From: Xanthobacteraceae bacterium
Lineage (GTDB): Bacteria > Pseudomonadota > Alphaproteobacteria > Rhizobiales > Xanthobacteraceae
Direction: 5' to 3'
Assembly (NCBI GenBank): GCA_019635585.1
Contig: JAHBZE010000001.1
Coordinates: 1,302,001-1,366,000, forward strand
Length of the DNA stretch: 64,000 bases
Under the pieces are notes generated by a model. It was not told the DNA's origin and did not search any database. It worked only from the letters and a program-made list of their open reading frames with translations. This document shows, in pieces, positions 1-9,163 of this stretch. A program made the translations under genes and the position numbers. Numbering within the stretch: position 1 is the first letter of the stretch; each line of letters begins with the position of its first letter.

Positions 1-216
1 GACATTCTTCTTGTAGTCGACGGCCGGCAAGAACTAGTCGATGAAATACAAGAAGCAGACGAAGATATTCAAAGTTACGTTGCAGAACAATTTCGCGCAC
101 TGCTCAAACATAGGGATTTTGATCACTTTTTAGTTGGTAACATCCGAGGCTCTGAAGACCGCATCGCGGTTGTAAAAGAGCGCTTTGTCACCATAAGCAA
201 CAGCGACCAAAAATAG
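1..216 (+). CDS. C-terminal fragment of an unrecognised island gene (5' end outside window)
   Basis: Frame 1 is open from the first base to a TAG at 214-216 and gives 71 residues, acidic and mostly helical in character, ending in ERFVTISNSDQK. The start lies off the left edge. I do not recognise the family. It converges on the GIY-YIG gene, with 91 bp between the two stops and no clear terminator hairpin there. Base composition is more AT-rich than the chromosomal genes after 11.2 kb, which fits it being cargo of the same island. It may be a further defence or toxin gene, but nothing in the visible part shows that. Confidence 0.5.
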   Translation, partial: DILLVVDGRQELVDEIQEADEDIQSYVAEQFRALLKHRDFDHFLVGNIRGSEDRIAVVKERFVTISNSDQK

Positions 217-307
217 TTTACTGTACATAGAAAGCCTCTGCACATAACTGCGAAGTAGCTTTGATTATGTTGGTGGATCGCCCTTGCTCAAGAATAAGTC
301 GATGATC

Positions 308-1495
308 TTAGGACCTCGAGGATTCTATCAAAGCAGCCGACTTCGGATCGTATCTGAACCTAGTGATCGTCCCATCCTGGATTTTCTGCACTACATCATC
401 GATTACGAATAGAGGAACAAGAAACCATTCGCGCGGGACTACAGGATTTCCGAAACGGTCCTTGATCTCAATATCCAGCCGTGCCGGATCGAAGATACGA
501 TGGATGAGGTTTTCAAGCTTCGTTCGATTGATGTTGGCAAGCTTGTAGGTGGCGATTATTTCTACGTCGGCCAGCAGGAAGGTTGGATCGAGCTTCGCAT
601 TCGCGACTCGCGTTTTCACGTCGCCGCCCGTCACACCGATCTTGTGCAGCACGTCGCGATGCCGCGCGACAGCAGGATCGTCGGACTTGCTGCGCAGCAC
701 ATAGATCGTGCCGCTCGGCAGGTCATCGGGCTCCACTTCCCCAGCAAACAGAGGCCCAGCAACGGGATCGATAATGCGCCGGCCGGCGTCATCCTTTTGG
801 AGTGCACGCTCCACAGAACGCTTGAGCATGGTGCTCTCGGTGCCGTTGTCGAAAATGACGCGAAGGCGGCGGTCTTTTCGTCCATAATCGGCAACGAACT
901 CCTCACCTTCCTCAGCGATGTACGCTTTCTGCCCACCGAGAATGAACCAGTGGCCTTTCTCGATCGTTGCGTCGTCACGGAACGGACGAGTTTCGCGCAT
1001 GCCGTTCGCAAGTTCTCGCTGCACCTGCTCAAACAACGGTTTGAACCGATCGAAGTCCTCGCACTTCTCGCGGTTGGCGATTTCCTCGGCGGCGCGTTTG
1101 TCGGCAGCCGTGCGCACATGGCGTAATTCCGTGATATCAGTTGCGCCTTCTGCGCCCTCCAACTCGGCCAGCAATTCCTCGTCGTCCATTGTTTCGACCA
1201 CCGCGGCGGGAACCGTCGCCGCGCCGGCAAAGAGGCCTTGTTTGTCCAGCGGCGCGAGAAGCGAACGGCACTCCTCCAGTGCGCGCAGACGGTCGAGGCG
1301 CACCGCATAAAGCCGTTCAAATATTTCACGATCTTCCCCATGCTGAGGAGCGCGGCCGTGCTTCTCAACAAACCGCTGAATCTCCTCAAATCCCGCGATG
1401 ATGCGTTCCGCGCGCGCAGAGCGTCCGCCTTTTTTCTCTGGCGCGGCGAAGTCGGCGAGTTCCGTTGCGAGTTCGTCAAGATCGAGGTCAGTCAT
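308..1495 (-). CDS. GIY-YIG family nuclease of a restriction-like system
   Basis: 395 aa. The first 250 residues are charged and helical and match nothing I know. The C-terminal part carries a GIY-YIG domain of the T5orf172/MUG113 type: the GIY strand is TIY at 263-265, the YIG strand is KIG at 285-287, the likely catalytic Arg is R296 and the likely metal-binding Glu is E328. Known members of this fold cut one or both DNA strands using a metal ion. The ATG lies 8 bp inside the end of the helicase gene, so the two are almost certainly translationally coupled. I infer that it is the cleavage subunit, or one of two, of the system encoded upstream. Its substrate is unknown. Confidence 0.8.
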   Translation of the reverse strand: MTDLDLDELATELADFAAPEKKGGRSARAERIIAGFEEIQRFVEKHGRAPQHGEDREIFERLYAVRLDRLRALEECRSLLAPLDKQGLFAGAATVPAAVVETMDDEELLAELEGAEGATDITELRHVRTAADKRAAEEIANREKCEDFDRFKPLFEQVQRELANGMRETRPFRDDATIEKGHWFILGGQKAYIAEEGEEFVADYGRKDRRLRVIFDNGTESTMLKRSVERALQKDDAGRRIIDPVAGPLFAGEVEPDDLPSGTIYVLRSKSDDPAVARHRDVLHKIGVTGGDVKTRVANAKLDPTFLLADVEIIATYKLANINRTKLENLIHRIFDPARLDIEIKDRFGNPVVPREWFLVPLFVIDDVVQKIQDGTITRFRYDPKSAALIESSRS

Positions 1496-3566
1496 AGCGT
1501 CCCTCTTTCTTGTACCGCATAAAGGCGGTGGCGCCTTCAGCCATGCGCCGCTCCCATGCGTCCTGCGAGTCGATAGACGGAAGCCGGCCGCGCTCTTTCT
1601 TGAACCTCGCCGCCCGAACGGCCAGTTCTCGCGCCTCCTCGGGCGACAGGCTGGTGCGTTTAGCGGAAATCGCCGCAGCGACCTGTTTAAGGCTGTCCTC
1701 GCTCATGGTCTTCGCAAGGATGGCGTAAGCCTCGCCGAACGGATTGATCCGGTCGATCAGATCGATGTCGAGTTCGCGCACGTCCATCGCGAATCTGCGC
1801 ACGCCGTCAATAAGAGCGGTGTTGGCGCTCGGTGCATTGTCGTCATCGGCTCCACCGCCCGTCCCGTGTCCACCGAGTGCGATCTGCTTGGCCTGCTGCG
1901 TTATGGTAAGTGCAGCGATTGCGTGTTGGCGCACGGCCTCCTGATCTTCCTCGCCGAGTTCGGGATACTTGTCCTTGATGATTTTCCCCATCCGCACTTG
2001 GGTCAGCTCTTCGGGGATCAGTTCCTCGTCAAAAAGCCCGCGCTCAATGGTTGTCTTGTCCTGCACGAAGGCCGCAATGACTTCATTCAGATCCTCGGTG
2101 CAGATGCGCGCGGCTTCCTTGCTCTTCGGCTCGGCGAGGCCCTTGATCTCGATGTGAAATTGGCCTGTTGCTGCATTGAAGCCGACATTGCCCTTGCTAA
2201 GATCGTAGCCGCCTTCGCCGTAGTCGAAACCTTCGACTGGCCCGCTTTGCGGATTCTTCGGCGTGAAGTTGAAGCGCGGCGCAAGCACCTGTTCCATCAA
2301 CAGGCTAGCAGCAATGGCTTTCAGGGTATCGTTGACGGCCTCAGTGACGGCCTCGGCCGACGCATCCGGCTCGGCGATCAAATTGGTGAAACGCGCGCGG
2401 GTCTTGCCCGGAGCATCGCGGGTCGCACGGCCGATGATTTGCACGATCTCGGTCAGGCTCGACCGATAGCCGACCGTTAACGCGTGTTCGCACCAAATCC
2501 AGTCGAAGCCCTCCTTGGCCATGCCCAGCGCGATGATGATGTCTACATGGTCGCGATTGTTCTTCTGCGCAGGGTCTTTTAGCGCGGCAGAAACCTTGTC
2601 CCGCTTGGCAGGATCGTCATCGACAAGATCGGCGATGCGCAACACCCGGCCGTCAGACCGCTTGACCAGCTGGAAACCGGTGGCGGGGTCGGCTCCCTGC
2701 CAGTCGCCCAAGGCCTCGATGATGTGCTCGACTTCCCTGATCTTGTCCTTCGTGCTTTCACGCGAATTGACGCTCGGGATGTGAATAATTGTCTTCTCTG
2801 CCGGGCCCAGGACGGCGAGGATGTCATCGGCGTAGGAGCCGGAATAGAAGAAGTAGCCGATGTCCAGCCGCTTCAGATAATCGTATCCATTCAGCTGCTC
2901 ATAGTACGTGTAGGTGACGGTATCGAACTTGGCCTCGTCCTGTGGAGCCAGCACGGGCATTGCGTCACCACGGAAATAGGAGCCGGTCATAGCGACGATG
3001 TGCACCTTGTCGCGGGCAATGAACGCACCGAGATGCTGACCAAGCTTATTGTCAGGATCGGCGGAAACGTGGTGGAACTCATCAACCGCGATCAGCCGGT
3101 TGTCGAATTTTTCGACGCCAAACCTCTCCACTGCGAAACGGAAGGTTGCGTGGGTGCAGACCAGCACCTTCTCGTCGCTGTTTAAGAAGGCACCGACCGA
3201 ATTGACCTTGCCGCCGTTGTCCGCGCCGGGCGCGTCGCAAAGATTCCACTTCGGCTCGACTTTCCAGTCTGCCCAAAAGCCATACTTGGTGAGCGGCTCA
3301 TCATGAAAACTCGCCCCGATCGCCTTCTCCGGAACAACGATGATCGCCTGCTTGAGTCCCTGATTGGTAAGTTTGTCGAGAGCGATGAACGCCAGCGCCC
3401 GGCTTTTGCCGGATGCCGGTGGCGACTTAATAAGAAGGTATTGCTCGCCGCGCCGTTCATAAGCACGTTCCTGCATCGGCCGCATGCCGAGCGCATTGGA
3501 CTTGGTCGAGGAGCCGTTGCGGGCATACGAAACTGAAACGGAAGGAACACGGGGCCTTTCAATCAT
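1488..3566 (-). CDS. SF2 DEAD/DEAH-type helicase of a restriction-like system
   Basis: 692 aa from the ATG at 3566, which overlaps the stop of the DUF262 gene as ATGA; the frame stays open 8 codons further upstream. Superfamily 2 motifs in order are Walker A with ASGKS at 51-55, a DEFH box at 162-165, TGSYF at 194-198 (motif III), MAKEGFDW at 349-356 (motif V) and QIIGRATR at 376-383 (motif VI). The 300-residue C-terminal part is not recognised and may bind partner subunits. Such ATPases in restriction systems translocate along or remodel DNA to license cleavage. The gene sits between a DUF262/HNH gene and a GIY-YIG nuclease gene and overlaps both, so it is a core subunit of this cassette. 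Confidence 0.85.
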   Translation of the reverse strand: MIERPRVPSVSVSYARNGSSTKSNALGMRPMQERAYERRGEQYLLIKSPPASGKSRALAFIALDKLTNQGLKQAIIVVPEKAIGASFHDEPLTKYGFWADWKVEPKWNLCDAPGADNGGKVNSVGAFLNSDEKVLVCTHATFRFAVERFGVEKFDNRLIAVDEFHHVSADPDNKLGQHLGAFIARDKVHIVAMTGSYFRGDAMPVLAPQDEAKFDTVTYTYYEQLNGYDYLKRLDIGYFFYSGSYADDILAVLGPAEKTIIHIPSVNSRESTKDKIREVEHIIEALGDWQGADPATGFQLVKRSDGRVLRIADLVDDDPAKRDKVSAALKDPAQKNNRDHVDIIIALGMAKEGFDWIWCEHALTVGYRSSLTEIVQIIGRATRDAPGKTRARFTNLIAEPDASAEAVTEAVNDTLKAIAASLLMEQVLAPRFNFTPKNPQSGPVEGFDYGEGGYDLSKGNVGFNAATGQFHIEIKGLAEPKSKEAARICTEDLNEVIAAFVQDKTTIERGLFDEELIPEELTQVRMGKIIKDKYPELGEEDQEAVRQHAIAALTITQQAKQIALGGHGTGGGADDDNAPSANTALIDGVRRFAMDVRELDIDLIDRINPFGEAYAILAKTMSEDSLKQVAAAISAKRTSLSPEEARELAVRAARFKKERGRLPSIDSQDAWERRMAEGATAFMRYKKEGRYD

Positions 3567-5275
3567 GTAGTGGGCTCCGTGCCCTCGCAAAGCGCCTTCA
3601 TATCGCGCTCAACAAGTCTTGCTCGCGCATCTAAGAAGGCTTGATAGTTGTCTCCGACCAGCTCCGCGTATGGGATAAGATGGGTTGCCAACCGCCAGCG
3701 TACGGTGTCCTCACCTAGATTCGCCGCCCTAGCTCTATCGGATACGTAACTGCTAGGGGGAGCGGCGCTTTTGTTTCTATTTGTCAACGACGTGATGAGG
3801 GCGCAGTTTATGGCGCGATTAGCTAGCGGGTCGTCGCGATCGACATTCAGAAAGCCGCACGAATACAGATGATCAAGTTCACGGGCAGACACGTTACTTC
3901 GGCTAATTGGCGACCCATCAGCAAAGTCTTGAGCCTTCCGTCTAAGTGATGTCGCGAGAATTGCCCGTGGCAGGCGGTCCTTTCTACCCGGCCACCCGGC
4001 AATTTTCATTTCGTCGATATTTGGGAGAGGAAAAAGCGCCTCATTGAATAATTCACAGGGGGAGCCGTCACCAGCACCTTCGATCGTCGCCCGTAACAAA
4101 CGGAAGTCGGCATACGCCCGCGTTGCAGACGTCTTGCCATACCGATCCGTAAAACATGCGCGCCAAAGCACCTTGCGAATCAAGCTGCGAGCGTTGCCTT
4201 CTTGATCTAGCGTAAGATCGGCAGCGATCGCCCACAGCGCGCAAGTAAGGTACACTGCGACGTCGCTAGGAAGCGTTTTCTCGTTAAAGAGCGCCTCGTC
4301 ACTCAAAAACTGTATACCACGCTCCATTCCAGCGACGACTTTGGACCAGACACTCGCGAGCCCTGCGCCGAAATCGTCCTCCAGATATGTCTTTTTAAGC
4401 GGAGCCTTGTCCAGGAGTAGTGCTCCGACAGAGAGAATAATGTCCTCGATACGCCCGTAGTCTTTTGCCGCCGGCGCGGATTGAAGAAGATTCTGGACCA
4501 TATCATGAAGGGATTCTCCTACTCCCTCTTCTACTTGTGCTACGACGATGTCGTAGTCCTTAAGCGGGGACGCAGAAGTGTTCATATTGATGAACACGTC
4601 CAAAGCCGTTTCCCGCGTTGTGCCAACCGGTAGGGATAAGAATGGAAGCGTGTAGGTAAGGACCCGCTTCCGCAATTCACCAGCAAGATCGCCTATGTCG
4701 TCGCTATATGCTCCACCTGCCCGCAATTCATCGCGCCAACTCTTAAAAGAAATTTCCCCCGCACTACCCGGGCGAAAAATAGATATGGGAGCTAGTCCGC
4801 GCTCGATACACGCCACGTAGTCATCGGCCCAAATTGGTTGGCGGATACCTTTCCGCTCCCAACGCTTCTCTATCTCGATCATAGATTGCGGTTCGTTGTC
4901 GTCCCGTTCATCGTCTGTGACTGTATCGGCGATTGGCATGCGCAGTCGTACAAAGACCTTTAGGTCTTCGTAGTTGTCAGTCAGAGAGCGCCATAGGGCT
5001 GTCATTCGCTGCTGACCATCAAGGAGCTGCATGCTTGGCTTTACATTCAGTTGCGGCGCTCCCACTATTGATCGCGAAAGAAAAATCTCCCTATCGCCGA
5101 CTTCCAGAACAAGCAGAACCCCTAACGGAAGTGATGGGACTTGCAAGATGTTCTCAAATAGGCCGGCGATCTGAGCAGGGCGCCAAGCTTCGTGACGCTG
5201 AAACCTCGGCAGCTTAATTTGTCCCTCTTCGATCATGGAGAACCACACCTCAATCGGCTTACTTCGAGCCTCCAT
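3563..5275 (-). CDS. DUF262 protein with HNH-like C-terminal domain (GmrSD/DUF1524-like)
   Basis: 570 aa. The N-terminal DUF262 signature is clear: KLPRFQR near 21-27, W31, and the LDGQQRMTAL block at 85-94. Near the C-terminus, DH at 468-469 followed by Asn-rich segments (N490 and TNRNKS around 499-503, then PSSY) resembles the HNH arrangement of DUF1524 in GmrSD-type enzymes. In that family DUF262 hydrolyses nucleotide and the HNH domain cuts modified DNA. The start at 5275 is preceded by GAGGG about 6 bp upstream. A 65-bp gap separates it from the methyltransferase, and it overlaps the helicase by 4 bp. Base composition looks lower in GC than its neighbours, hinting that it joined the cassette separately. 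The HNH assignment is less certain than DUF262. Confidence 0.75.
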   Translation of the reverse strand: MEARSKPIEVWFSMIEEGQIKLPRFQRHEAWRPAQIAGLFENILQVPSLPLGVLLVLEVGDREIFLSRSIVGAPQLNVKPSMQLLDGQQRMTALWRSLTDNYEDLKVFVRLRMPIADTVTDDERDDNEPQSMIEIEKRWERKGIRQPIWADDYVACIERGLAPISIFRPGSAGEISFKSWRDELRAGGAYSDDIGDLAGELRKRVLTYTLPFLSLPVGTTRETALDVFINMNTSASPLKDYDIVVAQVEEGVGESLHDMVQNLLQSAPAAKDYGRIEDIILSVGALLLDKAPLKKTYLEDDFGAGLASVWSKVVAGMERGIQFLSDEALFNEKTLPSDVAVYLTCALWAIAADLTLDQEGNARSLIRKVLWRACFTDRYGKTSATRAYADFRLLRATIEGAGDGSPCELFNEALFPLPNIDEMKIAGWPGRKDRLPRAILATSLRRKAQDFADGSPISRSNVSARELDHLYSCGFLNVDRDDPLANRAINCALITSLTNRNKSAAPPSSYVSDRARAANLGEDTVRWRLATHLIPYAELVGDNYQAFLDARARLVERDMKALCEGTEPTT

Positions 5276-5340
5276 AATTACCCTCGTTCCTCAATACCGC
5301 GCGATCTAATTTCTCGTCTTCGATTTGCTCTTCGTACTGA

Positions 5341-8079
5341 CTACGTTGCTGTCATCTTAGTATAAAATTCGAAGAGCTTCTCCAGCCGCTCAGTATCATT
5401 GCGGAACCGTCGGCCAATGTAGATACGTTCCAGCACCTCATCATTGCGCTCGTGCGCTTCGCGCAGATCGCCCGGCATATTCTTCGGATCGTAAAGTTCG
5501 GCGATGGTCGCCGGAAAATGCGCCTCGCGCGCCAGTACAATGTCTTCGGCGCAGCGGGTAAGATCGGCTTTCATTTTCTCAGTAAGCGGTGGAACTGGGA
5601 AGGTGTTCCAGCCCAGGGTATTGGAATAGCGATAGCGGGTTTCCAGCTTGCCGCAAACTGTGCCGATCCACACCAGATGCAGGCGCGATGCGATCAGCGC
5701 CATGTTCCAGAGAGGAGCATCGTAGAGGCCAAATGCGAGGTTAGTCAGTGCAGTACGGCCGTCGACTAGCCCGACTGGCAAGTAGTTACGCCTTTCAGAA
5801 GAAACCGCCGGGACAACTATGGTGTGGCGCTTCCCGATCATCATTGTCTTCAGCTGATGCGCACGTCTGGCGAGGGCATTCGCTCCCTTGTCTGTGCTGG
5901 CGAGCCTAAATTGTTTCGTTTTTTCGATGAGACGATCGAAGAGCGGAACCTTGCGGGCGTCCGCAAGATCACTATTCTCGATCCACAGACACAAACGGTG
6001 TTGTCCATTGATGAAGTCAGCCGAGCCGACGATCTTTCGAAAGAAACGCGACTTGACGTCTTCAGCAAGTTCGAGCGCGGCGAAATCGGAGTAATCAAAA
6101 AGATAGTTGCCGTTTTCGTACGGCATATTTCCACGCGTCATTTCCGATAACGACGAAATCGGCTTTCGGTGCTTTTCAATAACGCTCGACGGAGAAAGAA
6201 CCAAGTAAGGCGAAATCTCAGTTCCTACCCGAACAGACGACTTTCCCGCCGCATCTTCTTCGAAAAGCAACTTGGCTTCATTGTCCACGAGTCCGATTGA
6301 AACGATTACTACAGTTACACCAGCGTTGTAACTCGCTAAGTTCGACCATTTGAATGAAGTATGAGCGAACTTCAATTCGCATCCGGCGTTAAATATCAAA
6401 GGCCACAAATAGGAAACCATTTGGCCTTGACAGATTGAGTTGGTGGCGACGAAAGCGGCCTCCCCGGTATTTGTTTGAAGCCAATCGGCCGCTTTCAAAA
6501 GCCACCCAGACACGTAGTCGAGAAAACCCGGCGAGTTCATCCTTCCACGAACGAGATCTTTGATCTCAGCTTTCTGGGCTTTTGATTGGTAAGTCGTGCC
6601 CAAGTACGGTGGGTTTCCGCAGATATAAGTCTCCCCGCCCTCGTTATCGAAGTCGATCTGAGGCTGATTTAATGGCGTGTTGAACAAATCGTCGCCGTGC
6701 AGCTTCACGCCCGTTCCCGTCGGCGGACAAATGCTCAGCCAGTCAAGTCGCAGGGCGTTACCGCAGGTAATCCAGTTCCGCGCATCGAGCGGCAAAAAAT
6801 CCTGCAACGCTTCTTTCTGGCCACGATAGAGAACATTGCATTGATATTCCGCGATGATGAGCGCGAGTCGTGCGATCTCGGCTGGAAAGTCGCGGATTTC
6901 AATACCGCGAAAATTGGTCAGTGTGAGTTCTGTTTTTCGTCCGTCTTCCTTGCGCCGTTTGTTGATCTCGGCCTCAATCGCTCGCATTTCCTTGTACGCG
7001 ATGACAAGAAAGTTACCGGAGCCGCAGGCCGGATCGAAAATCCTAATCTTGGCCATGCGGTTGCGCAGATTGAAAAGCTTACGGGAATTGTCACCGGCTT
7101 CCTCAAGCCGAACGCGCAAGTCCTCAAGAAACAGCGGATTGAGGACCCTCAGTATGTTCGGCACCGACGTGTAGTGCATGCCGAGCGCGTCGCGTTCGTC
7201 CTCGTCGGCGACGGCCTGAATCATCGACCCGAAGATATCGGGGTTGATCTTGGTCCAGTCGAGACCGCCGATGTGTAGGAGATAGGACCGGGCGATCTTA
7301 CTGAAACGCGGCGTATCCACGCTTCCGGAGAACAGTTCGCCGTTCACATATGGAAAAGCGTCAGCCCATCGGGAAATGCTGGCGTTCGCTCGGTCCTCGC
7401 GCTTGGTGTTCATGGCGCGGAATAATTCGCCAATCACCTCATGCGTGTTGGACGAATCCTTCGCACTCATCTTCTCGACAGTATCGGTGAACAGATTTTT
7501 GCCGCTGAAGATGTCCGTATCCTCGGCAAAAAAGCAGAAAATTAACCGTGCTATGAAGTGGTTCATTTCGTGCCGTCGCGCGGCGACGTCCCAATCGGGA
7601 TTGTCTTTCAGAAGTTCGATATAGAGCCGGTTCATCCGGCTTGTGGCGCGGATGTCGAACGAGCTTTCTCGAATTTGCTTGACGGTAGTAATGCCGGCCA
7701 GCGGCAGGAAGAAGCCGAAATGGTCGGGGAAGTCGGCAAAAGCACAGGCGACTGTTTCGCCGGTATCGAAATCCTCAGCCTCGAAGTCCGCGCCGTCGGT
7801 CGCGAGAATGAAGCGCGCCTTGGCCTTAGCTGTGGCCGGACTAGCTTTCAGTGCGGCTAGGGTCTTCGTGACCTCCCCCGGCGAGCAAACGGCGATATGA
7901 ATATTGTTGGTTTGCAGAACGCCGCCCAAATCCGACTTGTTCGATGCGCCCGCGCGCAGCCGCTTGATCGTCGTTTCCTTGTTGCCGAACGCTTGCAGGA
8001 ACGCAAAGGGGAACTCGCCGCCGTCCAACGGCTGTTTCGCGAGTGCCGATATGGCTTCTTCGATTTCTACAGCGTTCAT
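5341..8079 (-). CDS. MmeI-like class I SAM-dependent DNA adenine methyltransferase, nuclease-less
   Basis: 912 aa from the ATG at 8079; an in-frame TTG at 8136 would add 19 residues, but the protein family usually begins at MNAVEIEEAI. The layout follows MmeI-type IIG enzymes: N-terminal domain 1-150, helical spacer about 160-300, methyltransferase core from 300, then target recognition and C-terminal regions. The SAM motif DPACGSGNF is at 349-357 and NPPY at 489-492, which indicates N6-adenine methylation. In MmeI the N-terminal domain carries a PD-(D/E)xK nuclease; here the corresponding stretch (about 50-110) has no visible E-x-K pair. It therefore probably only modifies DNA and supplies sequence specificity. 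It lies 65 bp after the integrase stop and heads the four defence genes. Confidence 0.85.
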   Translation of the reverse strand: MNAVEIEEAISALAKQPLDGGEFPFAFLQAFGNKETTIKRLRAGASNKSDLGGVLQTNNIHIAVCSPGEVTKTLAALKASPATAKAKARFILATDGADFEAEDFDTGETVACAFADFPDHFGFFLPLAGITTVKQIRESSFDIRATSRMNRLYIELLKDNPDWDVAARRHEMNHFIARLIFCFFAEDTDIFSGKNLFTDTVEKMSAKDSSNTHEVIGELFRAMNTKREDRANASISRWADAFPYVNGELFSGSVDTPRFSKIARSYLLHIGGLDWTKINPDIFGSMIQAVADEDERDALGMHYTSVPNILRVLNPLFLEDLRVRLEEAGDNSRKLFNLRNRMAKIRIFDPACGSGNFLVIAYKEMRAIEAEINKRRKEDGRKTELTLTNFRGIEIRDFPAEIARLALIIAEYQCNVLYRGQKEALQDFLPLDARNWITCGNALRLDWLSICPPTGTGVKLHGDDLFNTPLNQPQIDFDNEGGETYICGNPPYLGTTYQSKAQKAEIKDLVRGRMNSPGFLDYVSGWLLKAADWLQTNTGEAAFVATNSICQGQMVSYLWPLIFNAGCELKFAHTSFKWSNLASYNAGVTVVIVSIGLVDNEAKLLFEEDAAGKSSVRVGTEISPYLVLSPSSVIEKHRKPISSLSEMTRGNMPYENGNYLFDYSDFAALELAEDVKSRFFRKIVGSADFINGQHRLCLWIENSDLADARKVPLFDRLIEKTKQFRLASTDKGANALARRAHQLKTMMIGKRHTIVVPAVSSERRNYLPVGLVDGRTALTNLAFGLYDAPLWNMALIASRLHLVWIGTVCGKLETRYRYSNTLGWNTFPVPPLTEKMKADLTRCAEDIVLAREAHFPATIAELYDPKNMPGDLREAHERNDEVLERIYIGRRFRNDTERLEKLFEFYTKMTAT

Positions 8080-8143
8080 TCGCGCCCGCCCGCGTGCGAT
8101 TCGGACGATTACACCCAGTTCAGCCTCGCGGCTCAACGAAAAT

Positions 8144-9163
8144 TCAGGCCATCGAGCGGATGATGTCAGCTTGGCGGCGGCTGTCGAGATTACCGTAGCT
8201 GGTAAATGTCGTCAGCACATGCTCGTGGCCCAAGTTCTGGGACCAGGCCTTGTACTGCTCGGGGTTCTGGCAAAGCTCGCCACCGAGAAGGGCTAAAGTC
8301 TTCCGGAAGCTGTGAGGGTTGAAATAGGGCAAGCCCACCAGCGCGAACCCCTCCTTGAATACCTTCCGGATCGGCCCCGCATTGCTCCAATGTTCGCGGT
8401 CCAGGCCAACTACCTCAAATCGAAATCCACTTCCCACCGCGATTTTGGTAGCTGGGAACAGCGGATCATCGAGTCCCCAGAGCTTGTCGCGTCGCAAATA
8501 TTCGACCCAATCCTCCACGACTCTACGAATGTCGTCGCCTACAGGAAAGAATGTGGTCACGAACGACTTGGAGAACTTAGTCCGCACGTCGCGCGCGTCC
8601 TGGTCGACACAACCTTGCGCAATATCAATATGCCGGAGCTTGAATGAGGCGATCGCGCCGTCCCGCGCTCCAGTCAGGATAGTGAATGCGATCAGGGCCC
8701 GATTGCGATGCTCAATCTCGGTGGTCGCTGGCATGGTGTGGATGACGTGGCGAATTTGTTCTAGCGTCGGAACGCGCGCCGGACGGCTCGCTTTGGCAAC
8801 GCGCGTGTCCTTGACGGAAAGATTGAAATACTCGGCGTCGGCATAGCTGATGCGAGATTTGAAACCGGGCTGTCCAGCAAGCCACCAAAAAAAGCGCTTG
8901 AGGGCGGTTAGGGTGGCGTAAAGAGTGGCCTTGCTCAGTGGCGCACCACTCCGACGGCCGTTCTGTTCGGCAAGTTCACGCTTAAATGCCTTGGCCTGCT
9001 CGACGTGGAACGCCTTGAAGTCTTTGTATCGGGTGTAAGCCTCAAACCGGGCGATTGCCTTCGCAACTGCATCGATCGATTGCTCGCTGTGACCTAATGC
9101 GTCCGTAAGATAGGCGAAGTACTGACGCTTCATCCGCTCGTTTGCGGGGTTGTAACTCATCAT
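8144..9163 (-). CDS. Tyrosine-type site-specific integrase of the island
   Basis: 339 aa. The N-terminal 100 residues form a SAM-like core-binding domain. Catalytic residues of the tyrosine recombinase family can be read: R167 in TGARDG, H284 and R287 in HSFRKT, H313 in LGHEHV, and the nucleophile Y323 in TSYG. It presumably recombines the element into the tRNA-Arg gene at 11100-11176. Its ATG overlaps the stop of the upstream HTH gene by 4 bp, and the methyltransferase follows closely. The integrase therefore sits inside an apparent operon rather than at the island edge, with an unrelated gene between this operon and the tRNA. Confidence 0.9.
   Translation of the reverse strand: MMSYNPANERMKRQYFAYLTDALGHSEQSIDAVAKAIARFEAYTRYKDFKAFHVEQAKAFKRELAEQNGRRSGAPLSKATLYATLTALKRFFWWLAGQPGFKSRISYADAEYFNLSVKDTRVAKASRPARVPTLEQIRHVIHTMPATTEIEHRNRALIAFTILTGARDGAIASFKLRHIDIAQGCVDQDARDVRTKFSKSFVTTFFPVGDDIRRVVEDWVEYLRRDKLWGLDDPLFPATKIAVGSGFRFEVVGLDREHWSNAGPIRKVFKEGFALVGLPYFNPHSFRKTLALLGGELCQNPEQYKAWSQNLGHEHVLTTFTSYGNLDSRRQADIIRSMA

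Noticed and set aside
1398-2480. A 360-codon plus-strand open frame
   Set aside because: Antisense to the helicase and GIY-YIG genes, which carry clear motifs; no domain in the opposite reading.
308-8136. Assignment to BREX, DISARM or type I restriction
   Set aside because: No PglZ or BrxC, no DrmA or DrmB, and no HsdR or HsdS was found; the methyltransferase has an MmeI-like layout rather than PglX or HsdM.
8080-8136. Start of the methyltransferase at the TTG at 8136
   Set aside because: The ATG at 8079 gives the expected family N-terminus; neither site has a convincing Shine-Dalgarno, so this is a preference, not proof.
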